This document shows, one piece after another, positions 42,767-51,714 of a DNA stretch of 64,000 nucleotides. The translations under genes were made by a program, and so were the position numbers. The notes beneath the pieces are model-generated. The model did no database searches. It worked only from the letters and a program-made list of their open reading frames with translations, and was not told the DNA's origin. This stretch comes from BAIKAL-G1 sp943370385 (GTDB taxonomy: Bacteria; Cyanobacteriota; Cyanobacteriia; PCC-6307; Cyanobiaceae): contig CALRQT020000010.1 of NCBI GenBank assembly GCA_943370385.1, forward strand, positions 54,364 through 118,363, in the 5' to 3' direction. The stretch's first letter is position 1. Each line of letters begins with the position of its first letter.

Positions 42767-43154
42767 TTTATAATCCTTTTTTTATCATAGCACTTATTGC
42801 CACAATTAGCATGCTGTGGTGGCGTATGGCAAAGCTTTCCAGATCCCTTAGGCTCTGGCCGAGCCTCAAGTTCCCGAGCTCCGCAACCAGGAGCAGGAAC
42901 CAAACCCTGATGCGAAGGCCACGCCGCATGCGCGCGTCCGGGATCGTCTTGGGGGACTAATGAGATCGAGATCGGTTGCCGCAGAAGCACTTTCAAGCAC
43001 GGAACGGGGCGATTCCGCCGACTTTAACCCATACTTGCAGCACCGGAAAGGAAGCCTGTGACGGACTTTGAATCAACCCTGCCTGTTGCCCAGAGACTTC
43101 CTAGAAAACTGCTTGACAGGAAGGACCCCAGGGAGTAAAATTATAACAAAACTT
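42767..43154. other. Spacer without a clear gene
   Basis: About 390 bases between two divergently arranged genes. The left third is AT-rich (promoter-like for the minus-strand sulfotransferase), while 42830-43070 is GC-rich with only a composition-driven frame and looks like inserted or decayed DNA. Confidence 0.5.
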
Positions 43155-44459
43155 ATGCATTGGGACAATTTTTATCGCATACTAGATTCCCCAGGCTTAG
43201 ATCAACCTTCTTCATTCGCGCAGTTTTGCTTATCCCACATTGCGGCCGAAGATTACCAAAGAACTGTTATTTGGGATATAGGATGCGGGACAGGCCGGGA
43301 TACCGCTTTTTTTCTTAGAAATAATCTCCAATGTGTGGGTGTAGATTCAAGTCTCGCATCTCTTGATTACTGCAGGCAAAGGTATCCTGGTATTGACGCA
43401 AGGCAGGCAGACGCGTTGAATTTGCCAAGGCCAGATGTGCCTTTATCAGTAGTTTACGCAAGATTCTTTTTGCATGCAATTGATGCCACCAGGGCGTCTT
43501 CATTGCTAAAATGGGCTTTTGCAAGCCTTGTAAATAATGGGCGCTTTTACATTGAGTGTCGAAGCACGCTAGACCCTATGTTTGGTGAAGGTGAGCGTCT
43601 AAGTGAAAGGGAATACATTAATGGGCATTACAGAAGATTTGTAGATCTGGAAGAGATCGTAGACGAGCTTGAATGCAATGGCTTCAGCATTGAATATGCT
43701 GTAGAATCCCCGTCCCTCTCTCCTGCCCCAGGCGATAATCCAGTTCTAATACGGATTATTGCCAAGAAAACCGTGGCTAGTCTTCTATTGCCATCTCCTA
43801 ATATTACGCTTATTAGGATGCGAAGCAATATTCTCAAAACCATCGGTCTTCTTAACGAATGCAAAGTCGAACATTTTGCTCATTGTGGGTCGGTCCTGGG
43901 TGCTCTTCGTTGCCATGGGATTACGCCTTGGGATACTGACTTTGACCTAGGTATATTTATAGACCAGATTCCATATCTGCAAAAAGCCCTTGCCGGGAAG
44001 GGTTACTTTGTAAGTTCTGCCAGCAAGAATCTGTGTATTGACACTACAGACATACCTGATTCTTTTGACCTCGCTAACGAGCTAATCTGGATTCATAATT
44101 TCGATTCGTACATACAGCTCAATGTTGTTAGGCAAATTCCAGAGTATGATTGCGAGTTTTGGCACGATTTTGCGGGTGAGCCATTTGTGATTCATGTAAG
44201 TAACGAGTTGAGGCTGGGATATCAAGGGGGAAAGTACAATATACCATCCTCACTATTTTTTCCGCTGGCTGTTGGTTCTTTTTACGATCAGCAGATCATG
44301 GTTCCTAGTGATTCACACGGTATTGTTAAGCGATGGTACGGGAGCAATTGCTTAACACATTATCCTCCAAGGTATTCATTGAAAGAAGCTGGCGGCTCAA
44401 ACGACGGCAGGCGCTTTTTCACTAGCGACTCAAGAATTGATATAATGTATAGGGCCTAA
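43155..44459 (+). CDS. SAM methyltransferase fused to a LicD-like transferase
   Basis: About 434 residues from the ATG at 43155; an open frame back to 43068 looks non-coding. The N-terminal class-I methyltransferase has VIWDIGCGTGRDTAFFL (SAM loop), CVGVDSSLASLDYCR and ADALNLPRPDVPLSVVYARFFLH. The C-terminal half is LicD-like, with HFAHCGSVLGALRCHGITPWDTDFDLGIF matching GTLLGAxRHxGFIPWDDDIDI, where the Asp residues bind metal in this nucleotidyltransferase-fold family. LicD enzymes transfer phosphocholine-like groups to sugars. Methylation and phospho-substituent transfer in one chain suggests two linked decorations of a glycan (inference). Confidence 0.83.
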   Translation: MHWDNFYRILDSPGLDQPSSFAQFCLSHIAAEDYQRTVIWDIGCGTGRDTAFFLRNNLQCVGVDSSLASLDYCRQRYPGIDARQADALNLPRPDVPLSVVYARFFLHAIDATRASSLLKWAFASLVNNGRFYIECRSTLDPMFGEGERLSEREYINGHYRRFVDLEEIVDELECNGFSIEYAVESPSLSPAPGDNPVLIRIIAKKTVASLLLPSPNITLIRMRSNILKTIGLLNECKVEHFAHCGSVLGALRCHGITPWDTDFDLGIFIDQIPYLQKALAGKGYFVSSASKNLCIDTTDIPDSFDLANELIWIHNFDSYIQLNVVRQIPEYDCEFWHDFAGEPFVIHVSNELRLGYQGGKYNIPSSLFFPLAVGSFYDQQIMVPSDSHGIVKRWYGSNCLTHYPPRYSLKEAGGSNDGRRFFTSDSRIDIMYRA

Positions 44460-44544
44460 CTTCTGTTTGGCAAATTTTTTTCTACCAGGTCTCTTTCTGT
44501 CCAGCGACAATCTGGTTGAGACGCACATCAACCTGATTGACACT

Positions 44545-44680
44545 TTTCAAGGCCTGCGTGCATGGCTGCATTTGTGGATTGCTACAGTCACCGAAATCGC
44601 CACAACGGCATCATTCGTGACATCTCTCCAGCGCCACAACGCAGCGGCCACCGCCATTTGCCAGCATCGAGCTGATTTTC
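44545..44680 (+). pseudogene. IS3-family OrfB C-terminal scrap
   Basis: It reads ACMAAFVDCYSHRNRHNGI, then in shifted frame SLQRHNAAATAICQHRA, a decayed form of the FVDWYNHRHRHSGIRFVTPxQRHxGAAxAICxHRA end of IS3 transposases. It abuts the truncated sulfotransferase stump. Confidence 0.7.
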
Positions 44681-44824
44681 TTTTGATTTTTTCAGGGCAT
44701 CTCTTTTGTCGACATATCTGTACGCTATTGACTCGGGTAATGGCTTAAAACCATACAACTTGACTAAAGATGCAAGTGATTCTGTGCCGGTCTTATTCGG
44801 GCCTATGCAAAAGACTTTCGTCAT
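44675..44824 (-). pseudogene. 5' stump of a sulfotransferase gene
   Basis: The first 50 codons read MTKVFCIGPNKTGTESLASLVKLYGF and on, the PAPS-binding P-loop-like start of a KTGTxSL sulfotransferase. The frame then runs into IS3 remnant sequence, so only the N-terminus of the gene remains. Confidence 0.75.
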
Positions 44825-44878
44825 GACTAATCATGCAAACTACTCGAGTAAAAGACAACTGAAAACACCTGCAGCATT

Positions 44879-45808
44879 TTAAATAATTAAATAAGCAGCT
44901 TTTTTCACTGCATAGGCCAAGATATGCTCTACTAATCTCTTTTCTGGTGGACGGCTATATGCATCATTCAGATCATCGATAGACAAATTGTCGACCTCAT
45001 CCGCAAAAGCACCTCCATACCAATGTACACCATTAAACCAAGGGTTAGGCTGAATAAGAGTGTGAAACGCTTCAGATGTAAGAACTGCACTCATCGAGGC
45101 GAAGTTGTATCTATAATACAATGAATCAAGAACATTGTGCACGTACACTTCGGGAAAAGCTGAGGAGTTTAATGCGCGTGATCCTTTTTGCATGAATCCA
45201 CCCAATGCCATTTGGACACATGGCGCGCCACATGACTGATATTCATGAAGATCAAAGTTAGTATAAGTAATCTTGAATATGCGCTCCATTAAGCTACATC
45301 CCTGTGCAGACGCTAGAAATCCAATTCGATGGGATAGATGTGAACCAGGAAAAAGATGGCTAGCTGATACCAAACAATTTATATGAGAGTGAAGTGGCGA
45401 AAACAGATAAGAGCTCTCTAATGATGCAAAAAATATAACATCTGTATCGAAATAATAACCTCCATCCTGATGAAGGACATGAAAGCGAAGTCGGTCACTC
45501 ATGAATGCAGGAGGGTATCCTGGATCCAATTGAAAGTCTTTACACTGGTGATTAATAAATTGTACATTCTCCAATGATGCTATATTCAGTGAATAATCTT
45601 TCTCAAAACGAACGCCAGAATGCTCTCCACCCCTAAAATCCGCATCTGTTTTTGAAAAAGTTGAATCAAACAGATGAATTTTAATCTTAAAAGCTGGATT
45701 GTGATAAGCGAAGGAAATTATAGACAAAGCTCTTGACAGCGGGATTCCCGATGGATTTCCCCATACAAAATGAGCTATATTTGGAATACTTGACTTCATA
45801 CTTCGCAA
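44879..45808 (-). CDS. GT32-like glycosyltransferase (DxD sugar-binding region)
   Basis: A 309-residue protein. It has IPNIAHFVWGNPSGIPLSRALSI at the N-terminus and the GT32/OCH1-like DxD region SDRLRFHVLHQDGGYYFDTDVIFF (DTD), then a C-terminal WFNGVHWYGGAF. It is the last gene of the minus-strand operon, overlapping the GT2 gene by 13 nt. It transfers an unknown sugar to the surface glycan. Confidence 0.84.
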   Translation of the reverse strand: MRSMKSSIPNIAHFVWGNPSGIPLSRALSIISFAYHNPAFKIKIHLFDSTFSKTDADFRGGEHSGVRFEKDYSLNIASLENVQFINHQCKDFQLDPGYPPAFMSDRLRFHVLHQDGGYYFDTDVIFFASLESSYLFSPLHSHINCLVSASHLFPGSHLSHRIGFLASAQGCSLMERIFKITYTNFDLHEYQSCGAPCVQMALGGFMQKGSRALNSSAFPEVYVHNVLDSLYYRYNFASMSAVLTSEAFHTLIQPNPWFNGVHWYGGAFADEVDNLSIDDLNDAYSRPPEKRLVEHILAYAVKKAAYLII

Positions 45809-47028
45809 ATCTCCAAAATATCACTTCTTATAATTTTCCATAGTTTTTCTTCGCTTATTAGGTCAGAGGTTGTTATAGTGATCTCTCGCCTCCATTCTGC
45901 CGTAAATAGGCTGAAGGCAGGATCCTCCGGTAAATTACTATCGAGGGAAGAGAATCCATCGGAGATTCTTATTAATTCATGATTAGTGAATGCCTTGAAA
46001 ATACAGTCATTCGTATAATCATAAAAACTTATACAATAGTAAAACAAAGAGAGGGCGGTTTCGCATGACAGAAAGTTGTAAACTATTTCATAGGAGGTTT
46101 CTATATCGGAAAGTGAGGTTATAGGAATTTTGATATTCAAAAAAGGGTGATTAATTTTTGATATATACATAATATTGCGATAGGCAGATTGGTAAGACGA
46201 ATTCTGGAGATGTTTTCTCATGACGTCTAGATAATCTATCCAAGCAAAGCCCTTTACTTCCGCTACTGTCATAAAGTTCTCAGCAAACATTGTCCAAAGT
46301 TCGTCGCTTTCGGCATTGCATATTTCAGAAAGCCGATTGCTATCTTGCCCATGATGAACTCGGCTATGAATAGTGGTTGTACTTTCCTCGCAAATAAGAT
46401 TACTCCTTTCAATAAAAATATGCCAGCGATGATAGTCTTGTGTTGTTTTTAGTGTCTCATCGAAAAAGCCATAGCGATAAAATAAAGACTTCTCGACCCA
46501 CATCGAACATCCGTGAATCCGGCTTTTTATTAAAGGATAGAGACAATTGCTGCGTAGCGATGAATTAGAGATTTGAGACTTTTGCGGAGGTACACTTTCT
46601 ATAATCTTACTGTTTTTATCGATTATCTCCCAACCTCCATAAATAATCGTAGGCTTAAACCTTGAAACCCATGTCTGACTGTTGAGCTTATTGTAAAAAA
46701 CACTGATGTGATTCGATGCCATCATATCGTCGTCGCTCAACCAGTTAATATACTTACCTTTTGCTTTACGAATACCAAAGTTTAAGGCAGAAGCAACTCC
46801 CCCATTCTCCTTGTAGTAGAAGTCAACTGGCCGACCTCTAAAATTATTCATTATAATCTCTGCAAAAAATTTATTTCCGCCATCAAATACTACAATTATT
46901 TCTATACTTGCTTGAGTTAAACCGCAACCAGAAAAATCCTGTGATAGCGCGCTTTCAATCGCTGAGACAGCATGTTCTAGCCGATTATAGCTAGGAATAA
47001 TAATAGAAAGAAGCTTGTGAGAGCTCAT
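45796..47028 (-). CDS. Glycosyltransferase family 2
   Basis: About 410 residues from the ATG at 47028, preceded by an AGGA ribosome site. The longer frame to 47064 overlaps the epimerase gene. GT2 motifs are LSIIIPSYNRLEHAVSAIESAL, IEIIVVFDGGNKFF, KENGGVASALNFGIRKAKGKYINWLSDDDMM (DDD metal site) and KTTQDYHRWHIFIER. The C-terminal about 150 residues are of unknown role. It starts 2 nt after the epimerase stop. Confidence 0.87.
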   Translation of the reverse strand: MSSHKLLSIIIPSYNRLEHAVSAIESALSQDFSGCGLTQASIEIIVVFDGGNKFFAEIIMNNFRGRPVDFYYKENGGVASALNFGIRKAKGKYINWLSDDDMMASNHISVFYNKLNSQTWVSRFKPTIIYGGWEIIDKNSKIIESVPPQKSQISNSSLRSNCLYPLIKSRIHGCSMWVEKSLFYRYGFFDETLKTTQDYHRWHIFIERSNLICEESTTTIHSRVHHGQDSNRLSEICNAESDELWTMFAENFMTVAEVKGFAWIDYLDVMRKHLQNSSYQSAYRNIMYISKINHPFLNIKIPITSLSDIETSYEIVYNFLSCETALSLFYYCISFYDYTNDCIFKAFTNHELIRISDGFSSLDSNLPEDPAFSLFTAEWRREITITTSDLISEEKLWKIIRSDILEICEV

Positions 47029-47030
47029 AA

Positions 47031-48170
47031 CTATCCTAGCAACGAACTGACTGGTTTTTTCCAAACTTCAGCATTTATATAGTCGCAATAACCAAGAACT
47101 AGCTTTGAAACTCGTTGAGAAAGAGTCAAGCCTAGGTCACTATATTTGATCGTGTGCCTCGCGGTTTTTACAGCCAAACGTATTTGCTGAACCAACGATG
47201 ACTGACTTAATGACCCTAGAGAAAATGAGCCAGCCTCAATGCCTTCTGGACGTTCATGGATATACCTAAGTGTAATCGCTGGGATGCCAAGTATCCCTGA
47301 TTCCTCAGACACCGTCCCACTATCGGAGAGCAAGCAATAGCAATTCATCTGAAGAAATACATAATCTGTAAATGAAAAAGGCTCAACAAAACGAATTGTT
47401 TTTAGAGTTCTTAAATCTGAAAACGCAGATCTGAGGCTAAGACGAGTTCTCGGATGCAACGACACAATTGTTTCTTTTCCGAAGAATGAGCCTACTTGAT
47501 CTATCAATAGCATTAGACTTGCTAGTCGTTCCGGATTGTCTACGTTTTCCTCTCTGTGAAGACTGACTAAAAAGAAACTGCCCTTGTTAACACTCAATCC
47601 TTCAAGGATATTGGAACATTCTATCTTTGATATTGCGTTAAAAATCACCTCATCCATGTGTGAGCCCACATTAAATATACGATCCGGCTTTAAGCCTTCC
47701 ATGATAAGATATTCACGAGCGCGTTCAGTTAAGGTCATATTGATGTCTGATAAGTGATCAACTATTTTACGATTTGTCTCTTCGGGTACCCGCTGGTCAA
47801 AACATCTATTACCCGATTCCATATGAAATATTGGGATTTTTCTTTTCTTTGCTGAAATTACAGACAAGCAGGAGTTGGTGTCGCCATATAGCATAATTGC
47901 GTCGGGCTTCTCAGTCGCCAATACTTTATCCGATTTCATTATGATTGAAGCGATTGCTTCAGCGCTTGAACCGCTATTCTCGACAGCATCAAGATAATGC
48001 TTTGGTTTTTCTATGCCTAAGTCATCAAAGAAAAGTTGGTTAAGGCGTGGATCATAATTCTGGCCCGTGTGGACTAGTATATGTTTTGTATAGGAAGCAA
48101 TGGTCTTTATTACTGAGCTCATTTTAATTAGCTCGGGCCTTGTGCCTACAATAGTAAGAACTTTAAGCAT
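47031..48170 (-). CDS. UDP-HexNAc 2-epimerase (WecB/FnlC/WbvD type)
   Basis: A 379-residue non-hydrolysing 2-epimerase. Signatures are LKVLTIVGTRPELIKMSSVI, HTGQNYDPRLNQLFF, MLYGDTNSCLSVISA, FHMESGNRCFDQRVPEETNRKIVDHLSD and DSGTVSEESGILGIPAITLR. The MESGNRCFD and D-RVPEE variant is shared with enzymes that act after a 4,6-dehydratase/reductase pair to make UDP-L-FucNAc or UDP-L-QuiNAc, rather than plain WecB. It overlaps the dehydratase gene by 8 nt. Confidence 0.9.
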   Translation of the reverse strand: MLKVLTIVGTRPELIKMSSVIKTIASYTKHILVHTGQNYDPRLNQLFFDDLGIEKPKHYLDAVENSGSSAEAIASIIMKSDKVLATEKPDAIMLYGDTNSCLSVISAKKRKIPIFHMESGNRCFDQRVPEETNRKIVDHLSDINMTLTERAREYLIMEGLKPDRIFNVGSHMDEVIFNAISKIECSNILEGLSVNKGSFFLVSLHREENVDNPERLASLMLLIDQVGSFFGKETIVSLHPRTRLSLRSAFSDLRTLKTIRFVEPFSFTDYVFLQMNCYCLLSDSGTVSEESGILGIPAITLRYIHERPEGIEAGSFSLGSLSQSSLVQQIRLAVKTARHTIKYSDLGLTLSQRVSKLVLGYCDYINAEVWKKPVSSLLG

Positions 48171-49209
48171 TAATCATCTCCTGAACAAAATCTAGACCTA
48201 AAAGAAGGTCAATAATCTGCTTTTTAGTAAGCCTTTCTGTATTGTCAGATGTGTAGTCACTTTCTACTGACACTCGTTTATCGCCTGTTTCAAAATATGA
48301 TTCATAGTTTAGGCCCCTGTTATCTGCAGGGATGCGATAGTATTTCCCTTGATCTATTGCTTTAATCATTTCTTCTCTAGATACCAACGTTTCATTTTTT
48401 TTCTCACCATGGCGTGTTCCTATAATTTTTATAGATGAAGATGATTTGGTCATTTCAATAATAGCTTCTGCCAATTCAATTACAGATGAGGCAGGTGACT
48501 TCTGAACAAATAAATCACCATGGTCGCCATTGAGAAATGCATGCATAACCAAATCCACGGACTCGTCAAGACTCATCAAATATCTTGTCATATCTGGATC
48601 CGTGATTGTTAGATCTTTATTTGCTAAGGCTTGAGATAAGAACAAGGGAATGACAGATCCTCTTGATCCCATGACATTGCCATATCTTGTACAACAAAAT
48701 ATTGTTGACTCCGAGGTTAAGCTTTCTTTGAAGTAGCTTTGTGAAATCACCAGTTTTTCCATTAGAGCTTTTGTCATGCCCATCGCATTTATAGGATACA
48801 CTGCTTTGTCTGTGCTTAGGAATACAGCTTTTTTGACTCCATTGTTTTTGCAGGCTTTAATTATATTAGCAGGGCCTAATGTATTTGTATAGATAGCCTG
48901 GAGGGGGTAAAAGTCGCATGAAGGAACTTGCTTAAGAGCTGCTGCATGAAATACATAATCTATGCCCTGGATTGCATCGCTTACTGAGTCTTGATCTCTC
49001 ACATCTCCAACGATTAGTGATAGCCTTTCATCATTAATCTTAAGCCTAAGATCGTGCTGTTTCTTTTCGTCGCGACTAAGAATTCGTAGTTCTTCAATTT
49101 CAGTCTTAAGCAAATAGCGTGTCACAGTTTCACCAAATGAGCCCGTTCCACCGGTAATAAGGACTTTTTGCTTAAAAAAGTTGTTTAAACTGCTGGCTTG
49201 GTTAATCAT
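48163..49209 (-). CDS. UDP-GlcNAc 4,6-dehydratase/5-epimerase-like SDR (CapE/FnlA/WbvB type)
   Basis: A 348-residue extended SDR enzyme. It has the NAD-binding VLITGGTGSFGETVTRYLL, VFHAAALKQVPSCDFYP, and the catalytic block STDKAVYPINAMGMTKALMEK. There, Met stands in the usual Tyr position and Lys follows, as in CapE/FnlA-type inverting dehydratases. It would convert UDP-GlcNAc to a 4-keto-6-deoxy-L-sugar. It overlaps the RmlD-like reductase gene by 4 nt (ATGA) and the epimerase by 8 nt. Confidence 0.9.
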   Translation of the reverse strand: MINQASSLNNFFKQKVLITGGTGSFGETVTRYLLKTEIEELRILSRDEKKQHDLRLKINDERLSLIVGDVRDQDSVSDAIQGIDYVFHAAALKQVPSCDFYPLQAIYTNTLGPANIIKACKNNGVKKAVFLSTDKAVYPINAMGMTKALMEKLVISQSYFKESLTSESTIFCCTRYGNVMGSRGSVIPLFLSQALANKDLTITDPDMTRYLMSLDESVDLVMHAFLNGDHGDLFVQKSPASSVIELAEAIIEMTKSSSSIKIIGTRHGEKKNETLVSREEMIKAIDQGKYYRIPADNRGLNYESYFETGDKRVSVESDYTSDNTERLTKKQIIDLLLGLDFVQEMINA

Positions 49210-50066
49210 TTATTTTTCTCGAGAAAATTGGTCTTCATTTCTGAAATGAGCTTGGGCCAAGCCTTGGGAGTGTAGCCTGTCAAGGACTGAAAAATTCGAG
49301 AATCTAAATCTCGTTTAATTTTTGTTTTGTATTCAGCATTAATTTTTAAATTGAGTTCATATTCCTGGGAAATTAGTGTTAGCAGGTCAAATTTACTGAT
49401 AGGATTTGTAGAAACATGAAATAAGCCGTTTAGGTTTGTCTTTGCCTTTAAAATAAATGTATCGATAACGTTCGCCATTTCAAATGTTGTAAGGCCGCTA
49501 AATATTGCATTTTTAAATCCTCTGACTGGCTTAGATTTGTTTGAAAGAGCCCATTCTAGCAGGCTCCTTTTATTGCTTGCTTCGTGGCCTATTATTGAAG
49601 TTCTTATTGTTAAGCTATTTTGTCCGCACAATTCTCCTAAAAGCTTGGATTTACCATAAAGGTCTGTGGCATCTGGAGTGTCGCTTTCAATGTAGCCTCC
49701 CTTTGCTCCTGTGAATACGCAGTCGGTGCTAAAATGAATGATCTTAATGTTATAGTCTGAGCAGATACCTTCTAGGAAATGTGGCAGCAACGAATTTATT
49801 TTAATACTTTCGACGGCATTTTGCGAATTTTCTCTTTGTTTTATTACGCCGATGCAATTTATAAGGTAATCTGGATTGACTTCGGCAATCATTGCTTTTG
49901 TCTTGTTAGAAAAAATATCGCTATGATTGTAGCTTTCTTTCTGATTCGATTCAATATAATTCTTAGCTCTAGAATAGCCTATAACTGTATGCCCCAGGCT
50001 CTGGAATGTTTTAAGGAGTTGCCCTCCCAACATTCCACTTGTTCCCAGGAGCAAAATGCGTGCCAT
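49206..50066 (-). CDS. RmlD-like NAD(P)-dependent 4-keto-sugar reductase
   Basis: A 286-residue SDR. Motifs are ARILLLGTSGMLGGQLLKTFQSLG, NPDYLINCIGVIKQ, the Ser-Thr site IHFSTDCVFTGAKGGYIESDTP and the YGKSKLLGE Tyr-Lys pair. It lacks the extra cupin domain of CapF/FnlB, and its RmlD-like size fits WbvR, the reductase of the UDP-L-QuiNAc route. It heads the five-gene minus-strand operon 50066-44879. Confidence 0.88.
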   Translation of the reverse strand: MARILLLGTSGMLGGQLLKTFQSLGHTVIGYSRAKNYIESNQKESYNHSDIFSNKTKAMIAEVNPDYLINCIGVIKQRENSQNAVESIKINSLLPHFLEGICSDYNIKIIHFSTDCVFTGAKGGYIESDTPDATDLYGKSKLLGELCGQNSLTIRTSIIGHEASNKRSLLEWALSNKSKPVRGFKNAIFSGLTTFEMANVIDTFILKAKTNLNGLFHVSTNPISKFDLLTLISQEYELNLKINAEYKTKIKRDLDSRIFQSLTGYTPKAWPKLISEMKTNFLEKNK

Positions 50067-50308
50067 TCGCTTAATTCTCTAGCTCCTTATTAGATAACTG
50101 ATGAGGCTCGGGCGTGACGCTCATCTCCATATTGCCCGGCTGTCTTCGTTGGTATCACCGTCAGCAGAAGGCAGAGCAGCGCACTGTCAATGCTGGAATT
50201 AAAGTGCAGCCCTGTCAGCGCACAGAGACTTTTCGGTTTCGCCCTCAGGATCAGCATCTCCCCCATGGCTGTTCAGTTGACATTATAAGGTACGGGGACC
50301 CGCACCGC

Positions 50309-50497
50309 TTAAGCATACACCGTGGCGCCCGCCCGTTGGCCATTGCTGCCCTGCAGTTGCTCGAACAGGTCGTGCCCGTGAAACAGGTGTCGCATAGCAA
50401 CAGCGACGCGGGCGCCCCAGCCGTGCAACCGCTCAAACGCCGGCTGATCCACTGGCGTGGTGATGATCAGCACCTCTGCGATCCCGTCCAGAGTCAA
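50309..50497 (-). pseudogene. Fragment resembling glucose-1-phosphate thymidylyltransferase (rmlA)
   Basis: The minus strand reads LTLDGIAEVLIITTPVDQPAFERL, close to the LxLAGIREVLIITTPxDxxxFxRLLGDG segment of RmlA, then degenerates. No start, GGxGTRLxP site or C-terminus is present. Confidence 0.6.
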
Positions 50498-50512
50498 GGT
50501 GCCGAGTAGAAA

Positions 50513-50800
50513 TACCAGCTCTGTTCACCAGCCTCAGTTGCTAGCAGCTCACTGCAGGCTACCAGCGTGTGCGGAGCCTCAAGAGCCAGCTGGGTCGCCA
50601 GATCTGCCTCCGGCTCGAGCTGTGGATCAACCAACAGCACCGGCCGGCCGCCGGTAGCTACCGCCGCTAGCAACGCCCGCCGTCTTCTGCGCGAACGGCA
50701 GCGGCGCTACCAGCACCAGCCAGGCCGCCGACCGGGCATCGGCCTGCAACAGCTCCAGATCAGCGTCTAGGCAAACTACAGGCATAGGGGACAATCCAAC
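50513..50800 (-). pseudogene. Broken open frame, probably a decayed surface-glycan gene
   Basis: From an ATG near 50800 the minus strand reads VVCLDADLELLQADARSAAWLVLVAPLPFAQK. It then needs a frameshift near 50660 to continue as LLAAVATGGRPVLLVDPQLEPEADLATQLALEAP and SWYFYSA. The two pieces together look protein-like. A FkbM-like or other polysaccharide gene is a guess only. Confidence 0.45.
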
Positions 50801-50928
50801 CATAAGCCTCTTTAGCGTGACAAATTGAGCCGCATGGAAGCATTAAGCCCATGCCTGCCATCATAAGTGTATCTTCAACCAGAAGGCCTTGATTGTCCAC
50901 CATCTCGCAACCTGATTAACCCAATCCA

Positions 50929-51714
50929 ATGAATCAACCCTTCACCGTGCTTCTCGCCATCCCAGCCCGGCTGGACTCCAGCCGCCTGCCCCGCAAGTTG
51001 GTCGCTGAAATCGCTGGCAAACCGATGATCGGCCATGTGCTGAAACGGTGTTTGCAGGCCACGTCGGCCCACGCCACCATGCTCTGCACCGATAGCCAGG
51101 AGTTGGCCGACCAGGCTGCCGGGTTGGGGGTACCTTCGCTCCTCACCAGCGCAAACTGCTCATCCGGCAGTGACCGCATTGCCTCGGTGGCTGAGCAACT
51201 GCTGGCCGCAGTGACCAGCGCCCCGGAGCGCACCATCATCATCAATGTGCAGGGCGATCAACCCTTCCTCGACCCCGCCTTGATCGACGCCATCGCCGCC
51301 TCCTTCATGGCTCGCCAGCCGACCCCAGAGGTGCTGACGCCCATCTATCGGCTCAGCCCTGAGAAGCTCCACAATCCCAATGTGGTGAAGGTGCTTCTGG
51401 CAGCCGATGGCCGTGGTCTTTATTTCTCCCGCTCGGCCCTGCCCCACGTGCGCGATGTGGATCCGGCCGAATGGTGTGCCCACACCAACTTCTGGGGGCA
51501 TGTGGGCATCTACGCCTACCGCGCGGATGTGTTGCTGCGCTGGCCCCAGCTGCCCATCTCACCCCTGGAGTCCTTGGAGAAGCTCGAACAGCTGCGGCTG
51601 ATCGAGGCCGGCATCCGCATCGACACCCTGGAAGTGGAAGAAGACCAGTTCTCGGTGGATACGCCCGAGCAGCTGGAGCAGGCGCGGGCCATGGCGGCAG
51701 GGGGAAGGTGGTGA
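50929..51714 (+). CDS. kdsB: CMP-Kdo synthetase KdsB
   Basis: A 261-residue cytidylyltransferase activating Kdo with CTP. It has VLLAIPARLDSSRLPRKLVAEIAGKPMIGHVLKR, IINVQGDQPFLDP and the LRLIEAGIRIDTLEVEE C-terminal block; length is typical. It supplies CMP-Kdo to KpsC and KpsS. Its codon use is GC-rich like the kps genes. The other three Kdo genes lie after the mazEF pair. Confidence 0.93.
   Translation: MNQPFTVLLAIPARLDSSRLPRKLVAEIAGKPMIGHVLKRCLQATSAHATMLCTDSQELADQAAGLGVPSLLTSANCSSGSDRIASVAEQLLAAVTSAPERTIIINVQGDQPFLDPALIDAIAASFMARQPTPEVLTPIYRLSPEKLHNPNVVKVLLAADGRGLYFSRSALPHVRDVDPAEWCAHTNFWGHVGIYAYRADVLLRWPQLPISPLESLEKLEQLRLIEAGIRIDTLEVEEDQFSVDTPEQLEQARAMAAGGRW

Noticed and set aside
42751..42996. 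Minus-strand frame of 81 codons
   Set aside because: GC-rich filler with no motif, just upstream of the sulfotransferase; likely inserted or decayed DNA.
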